DNA of 17,240 nucleotides from Rickettsia endosymbiont of Ixodes persulcatus (lineage in GTDB: Bacteria > Pseudomonadota > Alphaproteobacteria > Rickettsiales > Rickettsiaceae): assembly GCA_027293795.1 (NCBI GenBank), contig JAPYLE010000105.1:1-17240 (forward strand). The letters run 5' to 3'. Below the pieces are notes generated by a model. The model did not search any database, was not told where the DNA came from, and was given only the letters and a program-made list of their open reading frames with translations. Of this stretch, positions 1 to 7,634 are shown piece after piece (the stretch's first letter is position 1; the number at the start of each line of letters is the position of its first letter). The position numbers and the translations under genes were made by a program.

Positions 1-1
1 C

Positions 2-76
2 CAAATGATCAAGGATTATATTGATAAACATGAGTCGAGAGATGATAAATTTGGAAACTTTCAAGTTGAAAACTAG
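2..76 (+). CDS. C-terminal end of an unidentified protein (partial)
   Basis: An open frame enters from the left edge and runs 24 codons to a TAG stop, ending GNFQVEN. The visible residues are charged and hydrophilic (YIDKHESRDDKF) and show no domain. A strong hairpin about 30 bases past the stop would suit a gene end, which is the main reason to list it. A 24-codon open frame can occur by chance in AT-rich DNA, so the call is tentative and no function is proposed. Confidence 0.4.
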   Translation, partial: QMIKDYIDKHESRDDKFGNFQVEN

Positions 77-104
77 CTATAGCTAAGGCATTGATGCCGT
101 AATC

Positions 105-137
105 TTAAGCCCTGCATTGCAAATGCAGGGTGGTTAA
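105..137. terminator. GC-rich hairpin between convergent genes, possible bidirectional terminator
   Basis: A perfect 9 bp stem (CCCTGCATT at 110-118, AATGCAGGG at 122-130) closes on a 3 nt loop and is flanked by complementary TTAA at 105-108 and 134-137. It lies between the partial + strand frame and the 3' end of the - strand glycosyltransferase, where a bidirectional terminator is expected. No clear T-run follows on either strand, so Rho-independent termination is not certain; it could be another dispersed palindrome. Confidence 0.4.
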
Positions 138-164
138 CTAAATATACATATATTAAGGTTATTT

Positions 165-226
165 TTCTGGATTCCCGCGAAAGCGGGAATGACATAGAAT
201 CGTTGTACCGAATCACGTAACAATGC
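165..226 (-). repeat. Dispersed rickettsial palindromic repeat (ATTCCCGC hairpin type)
   Basis: The sequence holds ATTCCCGC-GAAA-GCGGGAAT (171-190), an 8 bp stem with a GAAA loop. On the - strand it reads CATTGTTACGTG, then TGTCATTCCCGC, then CGGGAATCCAG. This order of motifs recurs at 2337-2391 and, less completely, at 13162-13210, so three copies of one repeat family lie in the window. It sits downstream of the glycosyltransferase gene on the - strand and could also help end transcription. Hairpins of this kind are common between genes in Rickettsia (family knowledge). Confidence 0.6.
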
Positions 227-348
227 CTTTCAACACTCATTAATAGCAATTATAATCAAATTTTAATTACAGTCAATTCAGCCCCATTTGGTGACAGACG
301 TGAGGGTAGAGCCTATAATAATAAGCGAGACGACGAGCAACGTGCAGA

Positions 349-1527
349 TCAATTGATTATATGGGAAATTTTTAAGATTTCTTTATAAACTTCAAGATTT
401 TTTCTAAGCATCAGATCAAGGGAAAAATTATTAATTACTGTATGTCTTGCTGCTTCTTGGATTTTCTTAGCAGTATCGGTACCTAAAATCGAGAAACAAT
501 AATCAATTTTCTGTGCTAATGCGTCAGCATTATTGGGTTCTACATGGAAACCGGTTATATTATTATCTATTGTTTCTACTGCCCCGCCAATATTAGTTGC
601 AATAACAAGCTTCTCCATCGCTTGCCCTTCTATAATAGTACGACCGAAAGCTTCAGGCTCGATTGAGGCAGAAACGATAATATCAGAAATTCCGTAAAGA
701 TTTATTATATCTGAATCGTTACCAAAAATTTGAATTTTATTTTGAAGTTTTAGATTAGCTATAAGCTCTTTTACTCTATTAGTAAAATTAGGATGTCTAG
801 ATATATCACCAACCATTAAACAATAAAAATCTCTATGTTTTAACTTACTTAATGCTTCTACTAAAACAAGATGTCCTTTCCAGCTTGTCATTCTAGAAGG
901 CATTAATATTATCGGCACGTTGCTCGGTGCATCATATTTATCACAACATTTTTTAAGTTTTTCTGGCGTTAAATTTGCTGGATCGAAATAATAATAATTC
1001 ACTCCACGCTCAATTACTACTATTTTATCTTCATCAACTTTATAGTTTTCGAGCAAATGTTGTTTTACAAAATTGGACACGGCAATAACTTTCTCGCCTT
1101 TTAGCATTATGCTATTATAATATTTTTTAAAACTATTCGGAATATTATAAACCCCGTGAAAAGTAGTCAAAAATTTAGCATTTGTCCATTTTGTTGCTAG
1201 ATATGAACTCCATGCCGGTGCCCTTGATCTTGTATGAACTATATCAACATTATATTTTTTAATTATTTCTGCTATTAATCTTGCATTATTCAGAATTACA
1301 AAAGGATTTTTACTGCTACTGTTCATTTCAATATGCAATATATCTTCCTTATCTAACTCTTTAACTAAAGTACCGCCTGCCGAAATTATGATAGGAGTAT
1401 AACCAAGAATTTTAAGATATTTTGCAACTTCTATAGTACCTCTTTCAACCCCTCCCGAAACTAGAGCAGGAACTACTTGCAAAATGGTATATTTATTGTA
1501 TCGTTTACTTGACTTTAATGAAGGCAT
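349..1527 (-). CDS. GT4 family glycosyltransferase
   Basis: This is a two-Rossmann (GT-B) retaining glycosyltransferase of 392 residues, a normal length for GT4. The N-terminal half has the acceptor-side pattern VVPALVSGGVERG (residues 18-30) and VDIVHTRSRAPAW (94-106). The C-terminal half has the donor-binding SRMTSWKGH (211-219) and the E-x7-E motif with E292 and E300 in PEAFGRTIIEG. It probably transfers a hexose to a lipid-linked glycan or to the LPS core at the inner face of the cytoplasmic membrane; donor and acceptor cannot be read from sequence. It is separate from the eight-gene polysaccharide operon, starting 32 bp from a divergent hydrolase and ending before a repeat-rich gap. It has no signal peptide or membrane span. 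Confidence 0.88.
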   Translation of the reverse strand: MPSLKSSKRYNKYTILQVVPALVSGGVERGTIEVAKYLKILGYTPIIISAGGTLVKELDKEDILHIEMNSSSKNPFVILNNARLIAEIIKKYNVDIVHTRSRAPAWSSYLATKWTNAKFLTTFHGVYNIPNSFKKYYNSIMLKGEKVIAVSNFVKQHLLENYKVDEDKIVVIERGVNYYYFDPANLTPEKLKKCCDKYDAPSNVPIILMPSRMTSWKGHLVLVEALSKLKHRDFYCLMVGDISRHPNFTNRVKELIANLKLQNKIQIFGNDSDIINLYGISDIIVSASIEPEAFGRTIIEGQAMEKLVIATNIGGAVETIDNNITGFHVEPNNADALAQKIDYCFSILGTDTAKKIQEAARHTVINNFSLDLMLRKNLEVYKEILKISHIIN

Positions 1528-1559
1528 TAAATCTCAATCTATTAAAATAATTATTTAAA

Positions 1560-2321
1560 ATGCACAAGCCTTATAATAGAACACAAGACAAATTTATTGT
1601 CTATAATAATTATAGAATAATTAATACAAATATTCCATCTGTAATTTTTTTACACGGCTTGATGTCTAGTATGCAATCAACTAAAGCTCTTTATTTAATA
1701 GATTATTGTAAAAAAAACAATTATAATTTTATTGTTTTTGATAATTTCGGTCATGGAAACGCATCAGGACGATTTGAGGATCAAACAATCAGTGATTGGT
1801 TAGAGGGAATCTCGCTAATTTTAGACAAGTTAATAGATACAGAGGCAATATTAGTCGGTTCGAGCATGGGAGGATGGCTAGCACTCCTTGCAGCTTTAAG
1901 ATTTCCTAATAAAATAAAAGGACTTGTATGTTTAGCTCCTGCTCCCGATTTTACCGAAGATATTTGGCAAAATATATCGCTAGACGATCAAAATAAGATG
2001 CAAAAAGGGGGAATGCTGGAAGTAAGCGGTAAAAATTGCGAACATAAATATCCTATTAGCTATAAACTAATAGAAGATGCAAAAAAACATTTACTGCTAA
2101 CAAAAAACAAAATTGATATAAATATACCTATGCATCTAATTCATGGTATGTTGGATGAAGATGTACCTTATAATGTTTCAACAAAATTATTCGAAAAAAT
2201 AGCCGGTAAACAAATAGTATTAAAATTAATTAAGGATGGTCACCATAATTTATCTAGAGAAGAAGATTTAAAGGTAATGACAAATTCCTTAGAAGAAGTA
2301 ATAAGTGACGTTACAAAATAA
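1560..2321 (+). CDS. alpha/beta hydrolase (serine esterase/thioesterase type)
   Basis: This 253-residue cytosolic protein shows the full alpha/beta-hydrolase pattern: the HG oxyanion-hole pair at 32-33 (FLHGLMSS), the nucleophile elbow G-S-S-M-G with Ser102, an acid near D199 (GMLDEDVP) and the catalytic His at 228 (DGHHN). The GSSMGGWLALLAA elbow with the short cap resembles the ABHD10-like acyl-protein thioesterase/esterase group found in alphaproteobacteria, but the substrate is not determinable. It is divergent from the upstream GT4 gene; the 32 bp between the two starts is almost pure AT and must hold or overlap both promoters. No Shine-Dalgarno sequence is evident. A long inverted-repeat element begins 15 bases after the stop. 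Confidence 0.85.
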   Translation: MHKPYNRTQDKFIVYNNYRIINTNIPSVIFLHGLMSSMQSTKALYLIDYCKKNNYNFIVFDNFGHGNASGRFEDQTISDWLEGISLILDKLIDTEAILVGSSMGGWLALLAALRFPNKIKGLVCLAPAPDFTEDIWQNISLDDQNKMQKGGMLEVSGKNCEHKYPISYKLIEDAKKHLLLTKNKIDINIPMHLIHGMLDEDVPYNVSTKLFEKIAGKQIVLKLIKDGHHNLSREEDLKVMTNSLEEVISDVTK

Positions 2322-2336
2322 AGATAGATATGCAGA

Positions 2337-2496
2337 CATTGTTGCGTGGATCAATCCTACCCCTGTCATCCCCGCGACTTGACCTCGGGATCCAGTTAAA
2401 AATACTAAAATTATCAGTACTTTAAGTTGTTTTTATGGACCCCGTGGTCAAGCGAACTAGGTGACACAGTGGGTTTTATCGCTCCACGCAACAATG
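2337..2496. repeat. 160 bp imperfect inverted-repeat element with 14 bp perfect ends
   Basis: The ends are exact inverted repeats: CATTGTTGCGTGGA (2337-2350) and TCCACGCAACAATG (2483-2496). Inside, GACTTGACCTCGGGATCCA (2376-2394) pairs imperfectly with TGGACCCCGTGGTCAAGCG (2436-2454), so the whole element can fold into one long hairpin. The left half shares CATTGTT-CGTGG, TGTCATyCCCGC and CGGGATCCAG with the - strand of the repeat at 165-226. It fills most of the 226-base gap between two + strand genes and has no open frame. It looks like a non-autonomous, MITE-like rickettsial repeat. No target-site duplication was found by eye. Confidence 0.65.
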
Positions 2497-2547
2497 CCGC
2501 CCGTAATGACGTGACGTAGAATTTTAAACCATCAATAAAAAATAAAT

Positions 2548-3273
2548 ATGTATAGTAAAATAAATAAAGTTCATGATCTTAAAGAAGTTATAGAAGCAAT
2601 AGAGCAAGCCGATAATACTAGCTTAGTGCTTTTTGATGTAGATGAAGTAATTGTAATGGATAGTGATGAATCTAGGTTAACACATGACTATAGAAAAGAA
2701 TTAGTAAGCAATATTGAAAAAAGACTTACCAAAAAAGAATGTGAATTATTACTTAGCATTGTTCTTAAAGATAGGAAAGCTAGATTTGTTAACCCAGATA
2801 TCTTAACAATATTTGCTCTACTTAAAGAAAAAAATGTACCGGCAATGGGCCTTACTAAACTTCCTACTGGAAAATTCGGTACAATTGAAGATATGATCGA
2901 ATGGAGAATTCGTGAATTAGCCGAATTAAGGGTAAATTTTCAAGAATTTTCACCTTTGAAAGATGAAATAATAATCGAAGATTTTAGTGCCGGCTATGGT
3001 AAACCTACATTAAAAGACGGAATAATTTACACCGCAGAATATGATAAAGGAAGTGTGCTTGAATATGTATTACGTAAAACGAATTATTATCCTAAATCAA
3101 TAATATTTATTGATGATATAGAAGAAAATTTATTATCATTACAAGAAACTTGTAAGACACTAAAAATTAACTATCAAGGATTTGAATTTATGGGTTCTGC
3201 TATCGTTCCTGAACCTGATCTTGATGAACAACTAGAAAAAATTAGGCTTGAAAGTTCTAGAAAAAGAATATAA
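2548..3273 (+). CDS. HAD-like protein of the DUF2608 family, C-terminus probably frameshifted
   Basis: This predicted phosphatase-like protein of the haloacid dehalogenase fold has 241 residues as read. Motif I is DVDEV with D30 and D32 (LVLFDVDEV), motif II is T103 in GLTKLP, the motif III lysine is probably K167, and motif IV is IDD with D189-D190. This spread-out HAD pattern fits DUF2608, a family seen in Rickettsia and other intracellular bacteria; its substrate is unknown to me. The first motif is inside the mature N-terminus and no clear signal peptide is visible. The C-terminus is suspect: after an A6 run (3236-3241) the frame ends in the basic IRLESSRKRI, while the frame obtained with one A fewer continues EKEYKWLTDTELKTLKK to a stop at 3311-3313, a more protein-like tail of about 254 residues in total. 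Confidence 0.8.
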   Translation: MYSKINKVHDLKEVIEAIEQADNTSLVLFDVDEVIVMDSDESRLTHDYRKELVSNIEKRLTKKECELLLSIVLKDRKARFVNPDILTIFALLKEKNVPAMGLTKLPTGKFGTIEDMIEWRIRELAELRVNFQEFSPLKDEIIIEDFSAGYGKPTLKDGIIYTAEYDKGSVLEYVLRKTNYYPKSIIFIDDIEENLLSLQETCKTLKINYQGFEFMGSAIVPEPDLDEQLEKIRLESSRKRI

Positions 3274-3317
3274 ATGGTTAACAGATACGGAGCTTAAAAC
3301 ACTAAAAAAGTAATCTC

Positions 3318-4454
3318 ATGTTTATAAAGTTTATGAATTTACTTATTTTACTTATTTCATTATCTGCGATAGCAAATAAAGAAGTAACCACAAATATTAT
3401 CGGTGTAAAAGCAACTAAAGTACAAATTGCCGAGCTTTATGACATATTTAATATTGTAGGGCAATGCCAAAATGATAATAGCCGTGATTATTATGCTAAT
3501 GCCACCGGAGTAGTTGAAAAGGTCTCAGCACATCAAGGAGAAATAGTAAAAAAAGGGGATATATTGCTAGTTATAGATAAAAACATAGCAGAAACCACCA
3601 AATCTAGAGCAGTAGCTTTATTAAATACAAAACAAGAAGATTATAATAGAAAAGAAGCTTTATTTGCTAAAAAATTTATAAGCAGCGAAGAACATAAAAG
3701 ATCAAAAAGCGCACTTGAAGACGCAAAATTTAATTATTCCAAAGCTCTAAAAACATACAACGATATGATAATCACTGCACCCTACTCCGGTAAAATAGGT
3801 GTAATTAAGGCTAAAGTCGGTGATGAAATAAAAATTGGAGATTATCTCTTTAGCATTACTGGAATAGAAAACTCACAAAGTATTTTCATTGAATTACCGG
3901 AATCTTTAAGCGGAAAAGTTGGAGTCGATACTGAAGTTTTAATTGCAGGAAAAATTAAAAGCAAAATCGGAGCAGTATCTCATTACTTATCAGATAACGG
4001 TACTATTACCGCTAAAATTATTTTACCGTATGAAGATACAGACTTTTTAAATAACGAAGCTAATAAAGAGGAATTTGAAGGAAATACTTCACCTCGCACC
4101 GCAGCATACAAAGAAGTACGTGAGGATGCGAGTACCGGATTAACGTACAAATTACCTTTAGAAGCGAGTTATTCAAAAAGTCTACTGCATAATAGCTTTA
4201 TAGATGTTATGCTTATAATTAATCCCCATAAAAATCTAACCGTTCCCGAAAGTTGTATTCAACGAAATAATCAAGGTAATTTTATTTATAAAATAGACGG
4301 TGACACATCTAAGCAATTATACGTAAAAATCGGTACACGCACAGAAGGTTTAATTGAAATTATCTCAAACGATATTAAGGAAGGCGACTTAGTCGTTACC
4401 GAAGGTATGACTAAAATCGGTGATGGATCAAAAGTAAAAATACTTGAGGAATAA
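3318..4454 (+). CDS. HlyD/RND-type periplasmic adaptor (membrane fusion) protein with in-frame RPE
   Basis: This is a periplasmic adaptor subunit of a tripartite efflux or secretion system, 378 residues. An N-terminal signal sequence (MFIKFMNLLILLISLSAIA, cut near residue 19) is followed by a biotinyl-lipoyl-like half motif (GVVEKVSAHQGEIVKKGDIL, 64-83), an alpha-hairpin (about 92-148), the second lipoyl half (ITAPYSGKIGVIKAKVGDEI, 152-171), a beta-barrel, and a membrane-proximal domain ending GDLVVTEGMTKIGDGSKVKI. Residues about 246-283 interrupt the beta-barrel with a peptide typical of RPE-1 (see the separate entry). No RND pump or outer-membrane channel is encoded next to it, so the partner must be elsewhere or lost. 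It converges on the last gene of the polysaccharide operon with a single base between the stops. Confidence 0.85.
   Translation: MFIKFMNLLILLISLSAIANKEVTTNIIGVKATKVQIAELYDIFNIVGQCQNDNSRDYYANATGVVEKVSAHQGEIVKKGDILLVIDKNIAETTKSRAVALLNTKQEDYNRKEALFAKKFISSEEHKRSKSALEDAKFNYSKALKTYNDMIITAPYSGKIGVIKAKVGDEIKIGDYLFSITGIENSQSIFIELPESLSGKVGVDTEVLIAGKIKSKIGAVSHYLSDNGTITAKIILPYEDTDFLNNEANKEEFEGNTSPRTAAYKEVREDASTGLTYKLPLEASYSKSLLHNSFIDVMLIINPHKNLTVPESCIQRNNQGNFIYKIDGDTSKQLYVKIGTRTEGLIEIISNDIKEGDLVVTEGMTKIGDGSKVKILEE
4053..4168 (+). repeat. Rickettsia palindromic element (RPE-1 type) inserted in frame in the adaptor gene
   Basis: The encoded segment EEFEGNTSPRTAAYKEVRED followed by ASTGLTYKLPLEA (residues 251-283 of the adaptor) has the composition and key words (RTAAY, VREDASTG, KLPLEA) that I recall for RPE-1, the mobile palindromic element described inside many Rickettsia proteins. 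The DNA ends are partly self-complementary (GAGGAATTT near 4068 against AAATTACCTTT near 4150) and the centre carries GTACGTGAGG...GTACCGG. Boundaries are estimated from where the adaptor family pattern breaks off. The insertion keeps the frame and sits in a beta-barrel loop, where it can be tolerated. Confidence 0.75.
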
Positions 4455-4455
4455 A

Positions 4456-5496
4456 CTAATTAATTGCTTCTTTTAAAAACTCTTCTGCTGAATTTACAGC
4501 TATTAAACTCTCATTATTATTTAGAAACCTTCTTACTGCTCTTGCTATTGACGTAGGGGAATTAGGATTAAATGTCTCTTTTGGGTTTGCTACATCTCTT
4601 ACATAATCTAATTCAGATGCAATAATAGGTATTTTATATTCTGTAGCCTCAATTAAAGGCAAACCTAATGACTCTGACTTTGAAGGGTAAATTAATGCTG
4701 AAACTTGTGTATATAAATCTAACACTTCGTTAGAAGATATTTCTCCTAGGTTAATAACATTTAGTTTATATTCTTGTATATATTTTTCTAATTTTTTAGC
4801 CGATTCAGGATATAACTCAACATTTACAGTTAAAGCAAGAGATGGTTTTATGCCTATATCAGCAAGAATTCTCCATGCTTTCAATAAATTAATATGGTTT
4901 TTGTGTGATTCCCCACTAGCAGGATAAATAAAATCAAATTTTTTAAAATCTGAATTTTTCTTTTTTACCTGATTATTTTGAGGGACAAAAGCTAGTACAG
5001 CGATATCAATGTCTTGACTTAAAAACTCCTTAGCAACTCTTAGCATAGAAGGAGTTTGTACTATATATTTTATATTGTTATATCTAGAACCTAAATGTAA
5101 CCAATTTTTTTTTAATGATGTTAAAATTGAATGGTTATTGTTTTTTAGAGGTTCTAATAAAATACGATTTTGTAAAAATATGATTACTTTACCTTTTATA
5201 GGAAATAAAGGAGGTAACCCATGAAAACATAGCACAATATCATTGATTTTACAATTTTTCTTTAATTCCCATTCGGCTAATAACCGTGATTTAATAAAAA
5301 CAATATTTTTTATAGAATTAGATAGATCTAATTTCGTTTTTACCCTTTCATCTAAATATATATGTTTCCAATTATTGGTAAAATCTTTACTATTTAGAAC
5401 TTCTTTTAATAATATTAAACCTCCCCCTGTATGAACACTAGGAGCATAAAATATAAGATTATTTTTTAGTGTTTGTTGATACGCTTCCTTATCCAT
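4456..5496 (-). CDS. GT4 family glycosyltransferase (last gene of the polysaccharide operon)
   Basis: A 346-residue GT-B fold retaining glycosyltransferase. The start region has APSVHTGGGLILLKEVL (18-34), a glycine-rich acceptor loop. The C-terminal domain shows YPASGESHKNHINLLKAW (191-208) and the E-x7-E motif with E275 and E283 in SESLGLPLIEATE. The ATG lies inside the end of the preceding GT2 gene (31-base overlap, different frame), which suggests translational coupling and fixes this gene as part of the operon. It probably adds one sugar to the O-antigen repeat on the cytoplasmic side of the inner membrane; the linkage is unknown. Its stop is one base from the stop of the convergent adaptor gene, leaving no room for a separate terminator. 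Confidence 0.88.
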   Translation of the reverse strand: MDKEAYQQTLKNNLIFYAPSVHTGGGLILLKEVLNSKDFTNNWKHIYLDERVKTKLDLSNSIKNIVFIKSRLLAEWELKKNCKINDIVLCFHGLPPLFPIKGKVIIFLQNRILLEPLKNNNHSILTSLKKNWLHLGSRYNNIKYIVQTPSMLRVAKEFLSQDIDIAVLAFVPQNNQVKKKNSDFKKFDFIYPASGESHKNHINLLKAWRILADIGIKPSLALTVNVELYPESAKKLEKYIQEYKLNVINLGEISSNEVLDLYTQVSALIYPSKSESLGLPLIEATEYKIPIIASELDYVRDVANPKETFNPNSPTSIARAVRRFLNNNESLIAVNSAEEFLKEAIN

Positions 5497-6434
5497 CTAT
5501 ATATTTTTGTAATTGTTGTATTTATCCCGTACTCTCTTAAAGAATATATTATTTCTGTAATTATAAAAACCCAAAATCCTGCTATAATTTTCTGCTCTGC
5601 CATAGAAAGAGCTAATTTATATGATTTCATGTATCCATTTTTCTTTAAAAAAGCAGCAATATGAGATAAAAATTCATTAGTAGACCCTTCTATTTCGATC
5701 ATTTCCTCTTTTGTTAATTTTTTTAAAAAACCTGACCATAAAATCTCATATTCCTCTAATTGATTTAAAGCGGTATTAGCAGTTTGTTCAGAGTGTAGCC
5801 GAGACTTTATAAGAACTTCATGGTCAAAATAAATAGGGGCTACTCGAAAAAGTTTAAACCATAAATCATAATCTTGAGTATATTTTAAAGACTCATCAAA
5901 TAAACCAATTTTTTGAAAAGATTTGCTAGGAATTAATAATGTACATCCATGAATTAAGCCATGCAAAAGCGAAAATAGTGGAATGTCTAATTTTTTTTTT
6001 GAATATCTTTGATCTAGTTTTACAAAATATAAAGAACGTGATTTTTTGTCAATTAGTTCATAACCACAATAAACAATAGTATCTTTATTATCTAATTTAT
6101 TTAATATATTAACTTGATGTTCAATTTTATTAGGTAAATATACATCGTCATGACTGAGCCATGAAAAATATTCCCCTTGCATATTTTTTATGCCGCAATT
6201 TAAGGCTGAACCACACCCACCGTTCTCTTTATAAAAATAACGTATTTTGTCCCCGTACGATAATGCAATAGCTTCTGTTTTTCCATTATCTTTTGAACCA
6301 TCATTAACAACAAGAATTTCAATATTTTTGTAAGTTTGAGCTAAAGCACTATCTATAGCTTCACGCATATAGTTAGCACCATTATATACAGGAATAAGGA
6401 TGGAAACTAGAGGAGTGTATATGTTTTGCTTCAT
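5466..6434 (-). CDS. GT2 family glycosyltransferase
   Basis: A 322-residue inverting GT-A glycosyltransferase with an unmistakable GT2 N-terminus: VSILIPVYNGANYMREAIDS (10-29), VVNDGSKDNG (42-51) with the nucleotide-binding NDGS, GGCGSALNCGI (72-82), and the metal-binding DxD-type motif as HDD at 95-97 (WLSHDD). The later DYDLWFKL is the acceptor/catalytic-base region normally seen as ED.D/DYDLW. The last third is helical and includes a hydrophobic stretch (GFWVFIITEIIYSL) that may rest on the membrane. It starts directly after the stop of the preceding gene (zero gap) and overlaps the next by 31 bases. Role: one sugar transfer in assembly of the surface glycan. Confidence 0.92.
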   Translation of the reverse strand: MKQNIYTPLVSILIPVYNGANYMREAIDSALAQTYKNIEILVVNDGSKDNGKTEAIALSYGDKIRYFYKENGGCGSALNCGIKNMQGEYFSWLSHDDVYLPNKIEHQVNILNKLDNKDTIVYCGYELIDKKSRSLYFVKLDQRYSKKKLDIPLFSLLHGLIHGCTLLIPSKSFQKIGLFDESLKYTQDYDLWFKLFRVAPIYFDHEVLIKSRLHSEQTANTALNQLEEYEILWSGFLKKLTKEEMIEIEGSTNEFLSHIAAFLKKNGYMKSYKLALSMAEQKIIAGFWVFIITEIIYSLREYGINTTITKIYRWIRKRINKH

Positions 6435-7634
6435 CTAACTCTTCAACCCTAAAAATTTGAAAAATGCATCTTTCATACAATCTAACGTAAAATCTCGAAA
6501 AAAGCATTCTGAACCGTTTTTAGCAAATTTTTTATAAGAATCTTCATCAGTTATTACCTTTTCAAGCTCATATATTATTTTATCAGCAGCAAGAGAATTA
6601 CATAAATACCCTGCATTATTTTCTGCTATATATTTGCTTGGTGAAGAATAGTCAGGAGCATGGCAAAAGACCGGTCTACCGGAAGCAAAATATGTAACTA
6701 ATTTTGAAGGAAAACTCGTACTTGATTCTTTATAAAATTCTTCAGAAAACCAGTAAGGCATATAAAGAAGATCTGACTCAGTAAGTAATCTAATGGTTTC
6801 TTCTTGGGAACGCCATCCTAAATACTCAAAATTAGCAGATGATTGCGTAAATGCTTGAAAACATCCACCCATTACCCGAACTTTAATCTTTCTACCTGCA
6901 ATAATCCAGTTAGCTTGATTAAGAGCACTAATAAGACTTAGCCATTCAGCTTGAGCATAAAACTGTCCTGCCATACTAATTATAAATTCACTGTCATCTC
7001 TATAAGAAGTAGAAAGTAATCGGGCGAATTCTTTTGGTAATCCTGCAATTACCGGTATAGTAGATATATTATATTTAGCCTTATAACTCTCAGACATCGC
7101 CCATGAAGCAGTAGCACAGCAAGTGCTATGTTTAATTACTTCATCAAATTCTTTTAAAAGCCTTTTTTGAGTAAACCCATAAATTTTATTAGCTCGAAGC
7201 CACCACTCAAAAGGATCCCATATTTGAGTAAATAAAGATACTGTTAGCTTTTTAGCTAAAGGTCGTGTTAATCTAATTATAGTCTGCCCTTGCAATACTA
7301 CCCATATAGCATCAACTTGCTGCTCTTTAGCAAATTTTATTATTTTAGGAAGTAAAAAATATTTTACTTTTGCAGCATTAAATAACTCAAAACTATAAGC
7401 AATTAAGTCTCCTATTTTTCCTTCTTTATGTCTTCTAGCGGATTCAATAGGTTTAAATAATTTTAAGTGAGGAATTTCTTTTAGTTCTTTTGGTATTTTA
7501 AATTCTAGAGTAGGATTTGCAACACTACAGATAACAATTTGATCTAAAGGTAGAAATTTTACTAAAGGATATAATACTAACCCTGCCGTATAATTCTCAC
7601 ACGGCGGTATATCAGTTAAAAGTAAAATTTTCAT
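6435..7634 (-). CDS. GT4-like glycosyltransferase, divergent
   Basis: A 399-residue GT-B protein that is a more distant GT4 relative. It begins MKILLLTDIPPCENYTAGL, a typical GT-B first strand and glycine loop. The C-terminal domain has MAGQFYAQAEW (221-231) and SFPSKLVTYFASGRPVFCHA (307-326), the donor-site helix of GT4 proteins, but the usual E-x7-E spacing is not evident, so the retaining mechanism is less certain. W-rich segments (IWDPFEWWLRA, 138-148) are unusual and may form the acceptor pocket. Its ATG overlaps the stop of the upstream gene as ATGA (4 bases), typical of coupled translation. Likely a sugar transferase of the same O-antigen pathway. Confidence 0.82.
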   Translation of the reverse strand: MKILLLTDIPPCENYTAGLVLYPLVKFLPLDQIVICSVANPTLEFKIPKELKEIPHLKLFKPIESARRHKEGKIGDLIAYSFELFNAAKVKYFLLPKIIKFAKEQQVDAIWVVLQGQTIIRLTRPLAKKLTVSLFTQIWDPFEWWLRANKIYGFTQKRLLKEFDEVIKHSTCCATASWAMSESYKAKYNISTIPVIAGLPKEFARLLSTSYRDDSEFIISMAGQFYAQAEWLSLISALNQANWIIAGRKIKVRVMGGCFQAFTQSSANFEYLGWRSQEETIRLLTESDLLYMPYWFSEEFYKESSTSFPSKLVTYFASGRPVFCHAPDYSSPSKYIAENNAGYLCNSLAADKIIYELEKVITDEDSYKKFAKNGSECFFRDFTLDCMKDAFFKFLGLKS

